NCBI GenBank assembly: GCA_003481005.1
Contig: QUKC01000002.1
Coordinates: 62,001-126,000, forward strand
DNA from: Firmicutes bacterium TM09-10
Lineage (GTDB): Bacteria > Bacillota > Clostridia > Lachnospirales > Lachnospiraceae
DNA length: 64,000 nt
Reading direction: 5' to 3'
Shown here: positions 34,138-42,903 of the stretch, in pieces
Layout: each line of letters opens with the position of its first letter
Position numbering within the stretch: position 1 is the first letter of the stretch
Position numbers and translations under genes: made by a program
Notes under the pieces: generated by a model
Databases searched by the model: none
Told to the model about the DNA's origin: nothing
Seen by the model: only the letters and a program-made list of their open reading frames with translations

Positions 34138-35028
34138 TTACTTTCCCAGGCATACGCTGTCTACCAGACCGTAGTCTGCATACTTCTCTGCGATTTCCAT
34201 AAAGGTTCCGTCATCTGCCATTTCCAGCAGCGTCTTTTCTACGGTATCCTTTAATTCGTCGTTGCCTTTCTTAAATCCGATACCGTACTGCTCGGTGGAA
34301 AGGTACTCGTCCAGGATCACATAGCCGTCTCCTCTGGAAGCAATCTGATAATTTGCAACACCGATATCCAGTGCCAGCGCATCAATCGCACCTGCCTCCA
34401 GATCCATGAAGCCGGTATTGTAATCTGCATACTGCGGCAGGTCTGCAAAGGTATCTGCCAGAGCCTTCTCATCGCCCTGCAGTGCTGCCAGTGCGGAGGA
34501 ATCCTTCTGTACGCCGACTACCTTACCCGCAAGGTCTTCCTTGGAGGTAATGCCAGAGTCTTCTGCCACAACAAATACCTGGCTGTTATCTACATAAGGA
34601 ACACTGAAGGTGTACTGATCTTCTCTGCCGTTCATGGTAAAGCCGTTCCAGATACAATCGATCGCGCCGGAATCCAGCTCCATATCCTTTGCATCCCAGT
34701 CGATGGGCTGTTTTACCAGTGTCCAGCCAAGTCTGTCGCAAACCTCCTGTGCCAGATCCAGGTCAAAGCCGACATATTCGCCGCTGTCATCTTTATAGCC
34801 GTAAGGCGGAAACTCTGCATCGAATCCCACTACAAACTGTCTGCCTGCTTCTGTCTGTGCATCTGCTGTCTCTGTTTGAGCCTCTGCCGTGCTTTCTGTT
34901 GTTTCTGCTGCTGTGCTCTCTGCAGCAGGTACTGTACTTTCTGCCGGTGCTTCTGCAGCTGTGCTTCCGCAGCCAACCATTCCAAGCGCCATCACGCCTG
35001 CCATAACCATTGCCGATAATTTTTTCAT
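34138..35028 (-). CDS. Polar amino-acid ABC transporter binding lipoprotein
   Basis: 296 residues. Signal MKKLSAMVMAGVMALGMVGC with Cys20 as lipid site. A linker of about 40 residues rich in Ala, Glu, Thr and Ser follows, then a bacterial extracellular solute-binding family 3 domain: VVGFDAEFPPYGYKDDSGEY near 67-86 and IWNGFTMNGRE near 122. The polar amino acid bound is not clear. First gene of the operon with permease and ATPase; GGGAG precedes the ATG. Confidence 0.94.
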   Translation of the reverse strand: MKKLSAMVMAGVMALGMVGCGSTAAEAPAESTVPAAESTAAETTESTAEAQTETADAQTEAGRQFVVGFDAEFPPYGYKDDSGEYVGFDLDLAQEVCDRLGWTLVKQPIDWDAKDMELDSGAIDCIWNGFTMNGREDQYTFSVPYVDNSQVFVVAEDSGITSKEDLAGKVVGVQKDSSALAALQGDEKALADTFADLPQYADYNTGFMDLEAGAIDALALDIGVANYQIASRGDGYVILDEYLSTEQYGIGFKKGNDELKDTVEKTLLEMADDGTFMEIAEKYADYGLVDSVCLGK

Positions 35029-35090
35029 AACTCATTCTCCCGTTCCTTTAGTAATTCATCAATTTACCACGCTAAATTAATGTTGGGACT

Positions 35091-35119
35091 ATCCTAACAT
35101 AGGAAACGAGCTATGTCAA
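35091..35119 (-). promoter_or_regulatory. Sigma-A promoter of the amino-acid ABC operon
   Basis: TTGACA, 17-nt spacer and TAGGAT on the minus strand, about 60 bases before the binding-protein start. The IS605 element begins about 90 bases farther upstream and leaves it intact. Confidence 0.7.
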
Positions 35120-35214
35120 TTGGATTTTTACTTTTTCTATCTTACATTTTCCTACTCTTCTGCCTGTTTTTTTCTTTTCTCTGTTTTTCTTTTTGGCACT
35201 TCTGCCCGAATTGT

Positions 35215-35420
35215 CAACTACCCACGACCTAAAGGTCATGGGCTTGTAACTGCCCAGTCGTACTAACAGCTTACGCCTCCGACCTTTAACCCCAATAGAT
35301 ATCGCTATCTAAAGTGGCGTTACATCGCAGGGTGGTTGACAGCACCCTTTATGGCAGAGTTTACTCAGCCATAACTGTATTAGGTACTTGACTATCTTCA
35401 AGATAGTTTATTCCCATACG
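35215..35420 (-). ncRNA. Predicted TnpB guide RNA (omega/reRNA) region
   Basis: In IS605 elements the guide RNA covers the 3' end of tnpB and runs to the right end, with the guide taken from the adjacent host DNA. Here several small hairpins lie between the tnpB stop and the end, such as AGATA/TATCT near 35298. The scaffold may end near GTAGTTGAC at 35213-35221, so the guide would begin AATTCGGGCAG on the minus strand. Extent and guide are inference. Confidence 0.5.
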
Positions 35421-36500
35421 ATACAGATTCATTGCTCCGATACGGTCATCATTAGATTTGTAACCGCAGTTTTTACAAGTAAACAGATGTAACTTCTTGT
35501 TACGATTAGCCTTCTCAATATGTCCACATACAGGACAACACTGACTCGTATAACGAGGATTTACCTTAATTACAGTAGACTGGTTCTGTTTAGCTTTGTA
35601 AATTAGTTTTTGTTCAAGGTCATAGAAAGACCAAGATACAGAAACATATCTGTCTTTGGTACGAACTCGTTCTGTGGCATTACGGACACCAGACAAATCT
35701 TCCAGTACAAAGAGAGTGTGCTTCGGGTTATTTTCAACGAGTGCCTTCGATACTTGATGGTTTACATCCTGCATCCAACGGTTTTCTCGTTGACCAATAG
35801 CTTTTATTCTTCGTCTTGAAGATGGAGTCTGACGCATCTGTAATTCTTTGCGAAGTTTAGAATAAGCAGCTCTTTTCTGCTTAATGGTTTTACCACTGAC
35901 AAATCCAGACTTGTGATGACTGTCATAGGTTGCAACAACGAAGTTAATTCCTCTGTCAATACCTACAACATTACAAATGTCAGAAATATTACTTTCTTCG
36001 ACATCATAAGTTACTGGTATGTGAAGATAATATTTACCATGTTTGTTTGTGAGCTTAGCTGTACCAAACCTATAGATTGTGTGGTCAAAATATTTAGACA
36101 TACCTTCAGCGAAATATGGAAGTTTAACACGACCATTCAGCGTATTCACAGAAAAACCGTTTTGCGTTAAAGAATAATCTCTGTTCCAAACTAAATCATA
36201 CTGAGGTTTCTTGAAGGTTGGTCGTATCCATTTATTTTGATTTTCGAGAATAGTTCTATATCTTGCAATGACCGTTTTCAAAACGGACTGAGCCATTTGC
36301 GATTTCAGACCAAATTTTTCTCTTAGAGTAGAATACAAAACTTTATTCAGTGAAAACTGCTTTAAATCATGAGTTTGGAATACATAGTCTGAAACATAAT
36401 TACAGGCATCACGATAAACAGACATAGTTTCATCAAGCAAAACTTTATCTGCATCAGTAGCGACTATTTGAACTTTTGCTGTTATAGTCATCTGTTCCAT
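35361..36500 (-). CDS. tnpB: RNA-guided endonuclease TnpB (IS605 OrfB)
   Basis: 379 residues, full length. The RuvC residues are all visible: Asp in VVGIDRGINFVVA near 190, Glu in LFVLEDLSGVR near 273 and Asp in SNDDRIGAMNLYRMG near 355. The zinc ribbon is CPVCGHIEKANRN plus CKNCGYKSND near 320-352. Family knowledge: TnpB uses an RNA made from the element's right end to cut DNA at donor sites and so helps the element persist. It also gave rise to Cas12. The gene is divergent from tnpA. Confidence 0.94.
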   Translation of the reverse strand: MEQMTITAKVQIVATDADKVLLDETMSVYRDACNYVSDYVFQTHDLKQFSLNKVLYSTLREKFGLKSQMAQSVLKTVIARYRTILENQNKWIRPTFKKPQYDLVWNRDYSLTQNGFSVNTLNGRVKLPYFAEGMSKYFDHTIYRFGTAKLTNKHGKYYLHIPVTYDVEESNISDICNVVGIDRGINFVVATYDSHHKSGFVSGKTIKQKRAAYSKLRKELQMRQTPSSRRRIKAIGQRENRWMQDVNHQVSKALVENNPKHTLFVLEDLSGVRNATERVRTKDRYVSVSWSFYDLEQKLIYKAKQNQSTVIKVNPRYTSQCCPVCGHIEKANRNKKLHLFTCKNCGYKSNDDRIGAMNLYRMGINYLEDSQVPNTVMAE

Positions 36501-36583
36501 AGATGTACTCCCTTCATTGATATTTCACTAGATATAGTATATAATAATAGTTAGTGAATGTCAATAATTATCAGAGGTAGGCT

Positions 36584-36988
36584 ATGGACAATAGATATAA
36601 TCGTCATAACAGACGAAAATACAGTCTAAAAGTACATATAGTTCTTGTAGCTAAATATCGTAAGAAACTACTAAAAGGTTCTATTGCTGACGATGTTAAG
36701 CAAAAGATTTTTGATATAGCCAATACTCGTGGCTACGAAATAATCGCTATGGAAGCAGACAAAGATCACATGCATTTCTTAATAAGTTATGATACGACTG
36801 ATATGGTTTGCGACATTGTTAAGATTGTAAAACAAGAAACAACATATTACCTATGGCAAAAGTATGGTTCGTTTCTGTCTAAACAGTATTGGAAGAAAAG
36901 GATATTTTGGTCAGACGGATACTTTGCTTGCAGTATTGGAGAAGTATCGTCAGCGACTATACAAAAGTATATTGAAAGTCAGGGTTAA
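36584..36988 (+). CDS. tnpA: IS200/IS605 Y1 transposase TnpA
   Basis: 134 residues. The HUH motif is DHMHFLISY near 61-69, and the catalytic tyrosine is in TIQKYIESQG near residue 130. Family knowledge: TnpA moves single-stranded element DNA through cleavage beside subterminal hairpins. GAGGTAGGCT lies before the ATG. It appears intact, so the element may be mobile. Confidence 0.94.
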   Translation: MDNRYNRHNRRKYSLKVHIVLVAKYRKKLLKGSIADDVKQKIFDIANTRGYEIIAMEADKDHMHFLISYDTTDMVCDIVKIVKQETTYYLWQKYGSFLSKQYWKKRIFWSDGYFACSIGEVSSATIQKYIESQG

Positions 36989-37138
36989 TGGCGAAAGATT
37001 CACAAGGCTCCTCCCACCACCTGAAGGTAGTGGGAGGAGCCTATGGCAAACGAAAGGATTTAATTTATGAAACTACTTTCAAAAAAAGCTTTTTCTCTTT
37101 TCGCTTCTTACATTTCCTTATATAATTTATAAAGAATA

Positions 37139-37171
37139 TCAGCTTCTGTAAAAACTCCACTGCCGTCCGAA
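37139..37171 (-). pseudogene. 33-bp remnant of the isomerase 3' end
   Basis: The sequence is nearly the same as 40878-40910, which codes for the last residues (about TAVEFLQKL) of the isomerase gene at 40873-41715. It sits just past the stop of dehydrogenase copy A. The rest of that isomerase is missing. Confidence 0.75.
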
Positions 37172-37173
37172 TT

Positions 37174-38238
37174 TTATGACTCCAGCACTACTTCCCTGTG
37201 TGTTGCAGCGGAATCATAAATCGCCTGCATAATCCTGGAGGTAAGCACTGCTGTGTCAATGTGGGACGGCAGCTTTTCCCCGGTACGGATACAGCGCACA
37301 AACGAATTGATTTCCGTTTCAAACATATTTCTGGTCTTTGCTTCCGGTACATATTTGACTAATGCTCCGTGTTCTGTCGTGTAAAGGGTGAACTCTCCTC
37401 CATACGTCAGCCGAATACCGCCCTTATCACCCATAAAGTCTATAAACTGTTCATTCTCGTCAATGTTCTGCGCCCATGCACCGTGTACGGTAAAGACCGG
37501 GCCTTCTGTCCGAACCAGCGCCGTCACAGAATCATCCACATCATAAACACCGTCATACTTCGGAGGACCAGCCCACATATCCCGGTACACATAACCTTCC
37601 ATATTTTTCCCGAGCTTGCAAAATGTTTCGCCGGACACCGTAAGGGGCTTGGGATCATTTAAACAATACATGACAAGATCGAGATAATGTACACCCCAGT
37701 CAATCAAAGAACCACCGCCTGCAATTTCTTTCGTTGTAAACGCACCGCCAAGTCCCGGAATCGAACGAAATGCACGAAAACTCAGATAAACATGATATAC
37801 CTCGCCCAAACGTCCGTCCTGAATATACTCCCGAATCAAGTTTACCATATCGTTAAACCGGTTCACGACGCCGATATTCAAGGTCATTCCCGTTTCATGC
37901 TGTACCTTCTGCATTTCCAACGCTTCCGGATAGGTTCTTGCTGCAGGCTTTTCACAGAGTACATGCTTGCCCGCACGCATCGCGTCGATCGCAATAATTG
38001 TATGCATCCGATTGGGCGTACAAACAGAGATTGCTTCCACTTCCGGATCTTCCAATACCCTATGATAATCCTCCACTGCAATGCCGCAGCCATATTTTTC
38101 TACTGCTGCCTTTGCGCGCTCCGGAATAATATCGCAGAAATATTTGATCTCTACGTCCTCATTTTTTAAATATGCCGGAATATGTGCACTATTGGCAATT
38201 GTTCCGCAGCCGATAATTCCAACCATCACTTTTTTCAT
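37174..38238 (-). CDS. Gfo/Idh/MocA family oxidoreductase, copy A
   Basis: 354 residues. NAD(P)-dependent sugar or polyol dehydrogenase. Rossmann loop GIIGCGTIANSAHIPAY near 8-24, catalytic EKP in HVLCEKPAARTY near 93-104, and the C-terminal domain with GGSLIDWGVHYLDL near 178-191 (Asp and His as active-site residues). Copy B at 41776-42834 is about nine-tenths identical in protein by eye. AGGAGG precedes the ATG. It follows the FAD oxidoreductase by 40 bases and is probably in one transcript with it. Confidence 0.93.
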   Translation of the reverse strand: MKKVMVGIIGCGTIANSAHIPAYLKNEDVEIKYFCDIIPERAKAAVEKYGCGIAVEDYHRVLEDPEVEAISVCTPNRMHTIIAIDAMRAGKHVLCEKPAARTYPEALEMQKVQHETGMTLNIGVVNRFNDMVNLIREYIQDGRLGEVYHVYLSFRAFRSIPGLGGAFTTKEIAGGGSLIDWGVHYLDLVMYCLNDPKPLTVSGETFCKLGKNMEGYVYRDMWAGPPKYDGVYDVDDSVTALVRTEGPVFTVHGAWAQNIDENEQFIDFMGDKGGIRLTYGGEFTLYTTEHGALVKYVPEAKTRNMFETEINSFVRCIRTGEKLPSHIDTAVLTSRIMQAIYDSAATHREVVLES

Positions 38239-38278
38239 TTTCAGTTCCTCCTATTTGCATTTTCAATGAATCAAGGCA

Positions 38279-39658
38279 TCACACAAAAGCTGCTCCAAGC
38301 TCCTGCATTCTTGCCCGTACTTCCTGTCCCTTTATTTTTTTGACAGAAACAGCGTTTTGAATCGACATGGCAGCTGCAACGCCAGCTGCTTCTCCTGTAC
38401 TGTGACAGCAGATCTGGATCCGAACTGCAGATTGCGCAATAAAATCCGAGCTGATACACCGTCCCGCAGTCAACAGATTGTCAAATCCTTTCACCACCAG
38501 ACATCGGAAGGGAATTTCATACCACGGTTTATTTGTATCTCCATGGGGTCTGTCATCCCGATACAGCTCCTTCATACCATGCACATCTACCGGATAATTT
38601 GCCTGGCTGATGGCATCCTCGAACTTTTTTTGTTCCAGCAGGTCCTCGCCGGTCAGCTCATATTCACCCAGAATCCGGCGACTCTCCCGTACACCGACCA
38701 TAGCAGAAATATTGGAAACATAGGCATTTTCACATCCGGGAAAATATTTTTTATAAAAGTTAAGCTGTCTTAAGATGACCTGCTTTCCCTTCAGATGGAT
38801 CTGCGTCAATTGTTTTGGATCACAGGCATCCGTATATTCAAAAAATTCCGGATTGTTGAGTGCCACTCCGTCTGTTCTTCCCGGAACATCGAACAGCTGC
38901 CAGTAAACCATATCCTCATAAACGAGCTCACCTGCTTCGATCGCCTTTTCAAAAAATGGAGTCAGACCGCTGACCCGCTTATTGGTCACATCTGCATACA
39001 GATTCTTTCCATCCTTTCCGGACTGTGCTGTGTTTGGATCCTTTAAGCTGTCAAAGAACTGTCCCAGTTTCTTTTTATCCACACTGCCCAGCAGATAACG
39101 TAAAGACATCGGCTGATTGATCTTACTTTCAGGCGCCCCGGCTTCATATTCTGCTCCTGCCAGAACGGATAGAATTCCATCTCCCGTACAATCGATAAAT
39201 ACCTTGCCGCTGATTCTGCGGATTCCGCCCTGACACATCACCGCAATATCGCGAATAGCTCCTCCGTCTGTCGCCACATCGCATAAAACGGCATCCAGCA
39301 GAATATCTACCCCATTTTCTGTACACATCTGCTCCAAAACTGCTCCCAGGATCAGCGGATCAAAGCTGTTTTCATTGATTCTGTCCGGCAGATATGCTTC
39401 CAGATGCTTCATCATATCCTGATGCAGATAGGAACATCTGGGTTCTTCCTTCATGTGCACACTCATCATTGGCAGCACAAGCCCGTTCACTGCACTGCCT
39501 CCAAGTCCTCCCAGTGCTTCCACCAGCAATACAGAGACACCCTCCTTTGCCGCCGCAACTGCTGCAAATACACCTGCTGTTCCACCGCCACAGACTACAA
39601 CATCCGCCTGAAGATATACCGGAAGTCCTTTGATGTCGATAATTTCTTTCTTGTCCAT
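38279..39658 (-). CDS. FAD-dependent oxidoreductase
   Basis: 459 residues. N-terminal FAD-binding motif VVVCGGGTAGVFAAVAAA near 20-37, and GGLGGSAVNGLVLP near 51-64, typical of the FAD_oxidored group (PF12831) found in carbohydrate clusters. C-terminal FAD contact NLLTAGRCISSDFIAQSAVR near 395-414. The substrate is unknown; relatives occur with sugar dehydrogenases and sulfatases. Divergent from the AraC regulator, which probably controls it. GGAG lies ahead of the ATG. Confidence 0.87.
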   Translation of the reverse strand: MDKKEIIDIKGLPVYLQADVVVCGGGTAGVFAAVAAAKEGVSVLLVEALGGLGGSAVNGLVLPMMSVHMKEEPRCSYLHQDMMKHLEAYLPDRINENSFDPLILGAVLEQMCTENGVDILLDAVLCDVATDGGAIRDIAVMCQGGIRRISGKVFIDCTGDGILSVLAGAEYEAGAPESKINQPMSLRYLLGSVDKKKLGQFFDSLKDPNTAQSGKDGKNLYADVTNKRVSGLTPFFEKAIEAGELVYEDMVYWQLFDVPGRTDGVALNNPEFFEYTDACDPKQLTQIHLKGKQVILRQLNFYKKYFPGCENAYVSNISAMVGVRESRRILGEYELTGEDLLEQKKFEDAISQANYPVDVHGMKELYRDDRPHGDTNKPWYEIPFRCLVVKGFDNLLTAGRCISSDFIAQSAVRIQICCHSTGEAAGVAAAMSIQNAVSVKKIKGQEVRARMQELGAAFV

Positions 39659-39720
39659 CCTCCTTTTCTCCTTCTCTCACTCCTTGAATTGTTGTAATTT
39701 TACCGACATTTATTCATTCA

Positions 39721-39750
39721 TTGACAAGCCATTTGTAAAACGTGTATAAT
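39721..39750 (+). promoter_or_regulatory. Sigma-A promoter of the AraC-family gene
   Basis: TTGACA (39721-39726), 18-nt spacer, TATAAT (39745-39750). Both hexamers are perfect. The start codon is 47 bases farther on. Confidence 0.82.
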
Positions 39751-39796
39751 TTAGTTTATTAAAATAGATATTTTAAACAAAGAGAGGACCTTGATC

Positions 39797-40732
39797 ATGG
39801 CACGAGCAACCCATTTTTTTGACCAGTCAGACTCTAACAGATATAAGAAAAAATATCATCTGAGCATGGAGTTTCTGGACAAGGCCCTGAATCTGGGTTT
39901 GTTTCAGGTTTTTCAGGTCTGTGACCTGTCCTGCTCCTCTGACTATCAATGTCCTCCTCATCAGCAGATCTGCTTAGAAATCTCTTATATTGTATCCGGT
40001 CATGGAATTTACGAACGAAACAATGTTCCGTATGAAGTCACTCCCAATACCGTTTTTTTGGTAAATGATCATGATCTTCATGCTGTCCGTTCCTCTAAGG
40101 ATGATCCCCTGCGCTACATGTGTCTCGGTTTTTCCTTTTGTAAGGAACATCCTGATTTTGAAAAATATCTTCCACTCTACAATTTTTTTGAACATCTTGA
40201 AAATCCCATCGCAGAAGATCACTTCAAGCTATTTGACTGTTTTACCCTTGCTTTAAACGAGATTTCCGCACCTACGCTGTTCTCCATGGAAATGTTGGAA
40301 TCCTGTATCCTGCAGATCATTGTCCATACCTACCGCGATCTTTCCAATTATCGCGCCAGAAGCTATACGAATACCCTTGAGCTGCACGCATCCAATCCGC
40401 TTGCATATGAGATCTGCAATTATATCGATACAAACTTAACCGATATCAAAAAGCTTTCCGATGTCAGTCAGGCACTTGGATACAGCTATGCCTATTTATC
40501 CAAAATATTTTCCCAGTCCATGAACCTGTCCATCAAGGATTACTATACACAGCGCCGGTTTGAAACCGCTGCCAAAATGCTCGCTCAAGATTTTACAATT
40601 GCAAGGATCAGCCAGGTGTTACATTTTTCTGATGATTCTTCCTTTTGTAAAGCCTTCAAAAAATATTATCATACAACACCAGCCAAATACCGGGAGCTTC
40701 TGTCAGGCAGCTCAGACCGGCTCTCCATTTAG
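39797..40732 (+). CDS. AraC-family transcriptional regulator
   Basis: 311 residues. An N-terminal cupin-like sensing domain (about 35-140, with YIVSGHGIYERNNVPYEV) precedes two helix-turn-helix units near 205-305. These are seen in IKKLSDVSQALGYSYAYLSKIF and the signature RISQVLHFSDDSSFCKAFKKYY. A TTG at 39791 is in frame, but GAGAGG is nine bases before the ATG at 39797. It probably activates the divergent FAD oxidoreductase and dehydrogenase genes in response to a sugar. Confidence 0.9.
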   Translation: MARATHFFDQSDSNRYKKKYHLSMEFLDKALNLGLFQVFQVCDLSCSSDYQCPPHQQICLEISYIVSGHGIYERNNVPYEVTPNTVFLVNDHDLHAVRSSKDDPLRYMCLGFSFCKEHPDFEKYLPLYNFFEHLENPIAEDHFKLFDCFTLALNEISAPTLFSMEMLESCILQIIVHTYRDLSNYRARSYTNTLELHASNPLAYEICNYIDTNLTDIKKLSDVSQALGYSYAYLSKIFSQSMNLSIKDYYTQRRFETAAKMLAQDFTIARISQVLHFSDDSSFCKAFKKYYHTTPAKYRELLSGSSDRLSI

Positions 40733-40752
40733 CTTCTTTTCCAATATGTTCT

Positions 40753-40872
40753 TTATACCTCGATCCAGATACCCGGCTGGCGGGAGGCTTTCAGACAGGC
40801 TTCCCGGACTGCCGTGATCCTGACCGTCTCCGAATACGTCACAGGAGTGTTTTCATTTTTGTTATCTGTTAT
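40753..40872 (-). pseudogene. C-terminal remnant of a Gfo/Idh/MocA dehydrogenase
   Basis: After the isomerase stop codon the same frame continues NKNENTPVTYSETVRITAVR and ends SRQPGIWIEV and a TAA. This is the typical C-terminus of a different Gfo/Idh subfamily from copies A and B. About 39 codons remain with no start. It is in frame with the isomerase, separated only by its stop. Confidence 0.75.
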
Positions 40873-41715
40873 TTAGTGGATCAGCTTCTGTAAAAACTCC
40901 ACTGCCGTCTGAATATCCTTTTCCGGCGTATCTCCCACTTCTCTTTCCACTGTCAAAAAGCCGTGATAGCCGATTTCATCCAGCGCTTTTAAGTATGCTG
41001 GAAAGTCCACATTTCCGGTTCCGAGAGGCAACTCTGTAAAGGACGGGCTTGCCAGCATCTCTGCCTCTACCAGCCCATAAACCTCTTCGGGAGCTCTGTA
41101 ATAGTTGCGTCTGCCGTCCTTTGCATGTGTATGGACGATGTAATCCTTCAGGTTGTATACCGCCTGCACCGGATCGTCCCCCGTCACCATGACAAGATTT
41201 GCAGGGTCCATATTGACTGCAACGCCGGTGGAATGCAGACCATCCAGGAACTTTTTCAGAACTGCAGACTCTTCCGGTCCTGTTTCAATTGCAAAATGTG
41301 CATCCAGCGAATCTGCGTACTGTGCCAGCTTAAAGCATGCCTCCTGCATGATCTGATAGCGTTCATTCGCCGGATCAGACGGAACAACACCGATATGAGT
41401 TGTCACAACGTTGGTTTCCAGCTCCTTTGCAAGGTCTAAAATCCGCTTCGACTCCTCGATCAGCTCCGGATTCTTTGCAGGATCGTGGAAGCCTTTTCCG
41501 AGATCGCCGCATAAAGCGGAAATCACGAGTCCGTTGGACTTAACCATGTCCAGGAATTCTTTTCGCTTTGCGCCGACCAAATTGTGGGGAGAAAGCTCTC
41601 CATAGGTTGCATAAACCTGAATGCCCTCTGCGCCTAGCTCCTTTGCTTTTTTGATTGCCTCCGGAATTGGAAGCTTAAAAGACTCAAGCATTACGCCGAT
41701 AGAAAAATCATACAT
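40873..41715 (-). CDS. Sugar phosphate isomerase/epimerase (IolE-like TIM barrel), copy 1
   Basis: 280 residues from MYDFSIGVMLESF. AP-endonuclease-2-like TIM barrel with metal ligands in VVTTHIGVVPSD, FAIETGPEESA, VNMDPANLVM, VHTHAKDGRR and LTVEREVGD. It probably acts on a keto-sugar or inositol derivative together with dehydrogenase copy B. AGGAGG lies nine bases before the ATG at 41715, so the upstream ATG at 41736 is not used. Its 3' end is also present as a 33-bp remnant at 37139-37171. Confidence 0.88.
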   Translation of the reverse strand: MYDFSIGVMLESFKLPIPEAIKKAKELGAEGIQVYATYGELSPHNLVGAKRKEFLDMVKSNGLVISALCGDLGKGFHDPAKNPELIEESKRILDLAKELETNVVTTHIGVVPSDPANERYQIMQEACFKLAQYADSLDAHFAIETGPEESAVLKKFLDGLHSTGVAVNMDPANLVMVTGDDPVQAVYNLKDYIVHTHAKDGRRNYYRAPEEVYGLVEAEMLASPSFTELPLGTGNVDFPAYLKALDEIGYHGFLTVEREVGDTPEKDIQTAVEFLQKLIH

Positions 41716-41775
41716 ATACCTGTCCCTCCTATACAAACCGGGCAGGTCAGTTTTACCTGCCCGGTGTCGTTGTTT

Positions 41776-42834
41776 TTACAGCACCACTTCCCGATGCGTC
41801 TCTGCGGAATCGTAAATTGCCTGCATGATCTGCGAGGTCAGCACAGCTGTGTCGATATGCGACGGCAGCTTCTCGCCGGTGCGCACGCAGCGGACAAACG
41901 AATTGATCTCTGTCTCAAACATGTTTTTCGTCTGTAATTCGGGCGTATATTTTACCAACGCGCCATGCTCTACGGTATACAGGGTAAAGTCGCCGCCGTA
42001 CTGTAAGCGGATGCCTCCCTTATCGCCCATAAAGTCAATATATTTGTCGTCCTCATCGATATTCTGTGCCCATGCGCCGGTTACGGTAAAGACCGGTCCT
42101 TCCGTACGGATCAGCGCCGTCACAGAATCGTCCACATCGTAAACGCCATCATACTGGGGAGGGCCTGCCCACATATCCCGGTATACATAACCTTCCATGT
42201 CCTTGCCAAGCTTGCAAAACGTCTCGCCGGATACGGTCAGCGGTTTAGGATCGTTTAAACAATACATCACAAGGTCAAGGTAATGTACTCCCCAGTCGAT
42301 CAGGGAGCCGCCGCCTGCGATTTCCTTTGTCGTAAATGCGCCGCCCAATCCCGGAATGGAACGGAATGCCCGGAAGCTGATATAAACATGATAAATTTCT
42401 CCCAGACGGCCCTCCTGAATATAATTACGGATCAGATTCACCATGTCATTAAAACGGTTTACAACACCGATATTTAACGTCATTCCCGTTTCATGCTGCA
42501 CCTTCTGCATTTCCAGTGCTTCCGCATAGGTTCTTGCAGCCGGTTTTTCGCACAACACATGCTTGCCTGCGCGCATTGCGTCGATTGCGATCGTCGCATG
42601 CATCTTGTTTGGCGTGCAGACGGACACCGCTTCTACCTCCGGGTCAGTCAGTACGTCATGATAATCTTCCACTGCGATTCCGCAGCCGTACTTCTCTACC
42701 GCCTCTTTTGCGCGCTCCGGGATAATATCGCAGAAATATTTGATTTCCACATCTTCATTTTTCATATAAGCCGGGATATGTGCGCCGTTCGCGATCGTTC
42801 CGCAGCCAATAATGCCTACTGTTACTTTTTTCAT
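41776..42834 (-). CDS. Gfo/Idh/MocA family oxidoreductase, copy B
   Basis: 352 residues from MKKVTVGIIGCGTIANGAH. Same motifs as copy A: HVLCEKPAARTYAEALE near 93-109 and GGSLIDWGVHYLDL near 178-191. It lies between two isomerase genes, with 30-70 bases between genes, so it is in an operon. The ATG at 42834 has GGGG at the right distance and gives the same N-terminus as copy A. Substitutions relative to copy A are scattered, so the duplication is older than the ABC one. Confidence 0.93.
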   Translation of the reverse strand: MKKVTVGIIGCGTIANGAHIPAYMKNEDVEIKYFCDIIPERAKEAVEKYGCGIAVEDYHDVLTDPEVEAVSVCTPNKMHATIAIDAMRAGKHVLCEKPAARTYAEALEMQKVQHETGMTLNIGVVNRFNDMVNLIRNYIQEGRLGEIYHVYISFRAFRSIPGLGGAFTTKEIAGGGSLIDWGVHYLDLVMYCLNDPKPLTVSGETFCKLGKDMEGYVYRDMWAGPPQYDGVYDVDDSVTALIRTEGPVFTVTGAWAQNIDEDDKYIDFMGDKGGIRLQYGGDFTLYTVEHGALVKYTPELQTKNMFETEINSFVRCVRTGEKLPSHIDTAVLTSQIMQAIYDSAETHREVVL

Positions 42835-42903
42835 ATTCATTTCCCCTTCTTTTGATGTTGATGGCAGTCTCAAAAGCCGCCTGTCAACATGATTTCCCCT
42901 GTA

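Larger units (their letters stand above)
35212..37062. mobile_element. IS605-type insertion sequence (IS200/IS605 family)
   Basis: Holds divergent tnpB (minus) and tnpA (plus). Each end has a subterminal hairpin. CCCACGACCT/AGGTCATGGG lies at 35221-35242. AGGCTCCTCCCACCACCT/AGGTAGTGGGAGGAGCCT lies at 37005-37042 with one mismatch. As expected for this family there are no terminal inverted repeats and no target duplication. The outer limits are estimates within about 15 bases. Both genes are intact. Confidence 0.88.

Noticed and set aside
35215..36500. TnpB read as a Cas12-type CRISPR effector
   Set aside because: It is 379 residues, sits with tnpA between IS605-type ends, and there is no repeat-spacer array in the window.
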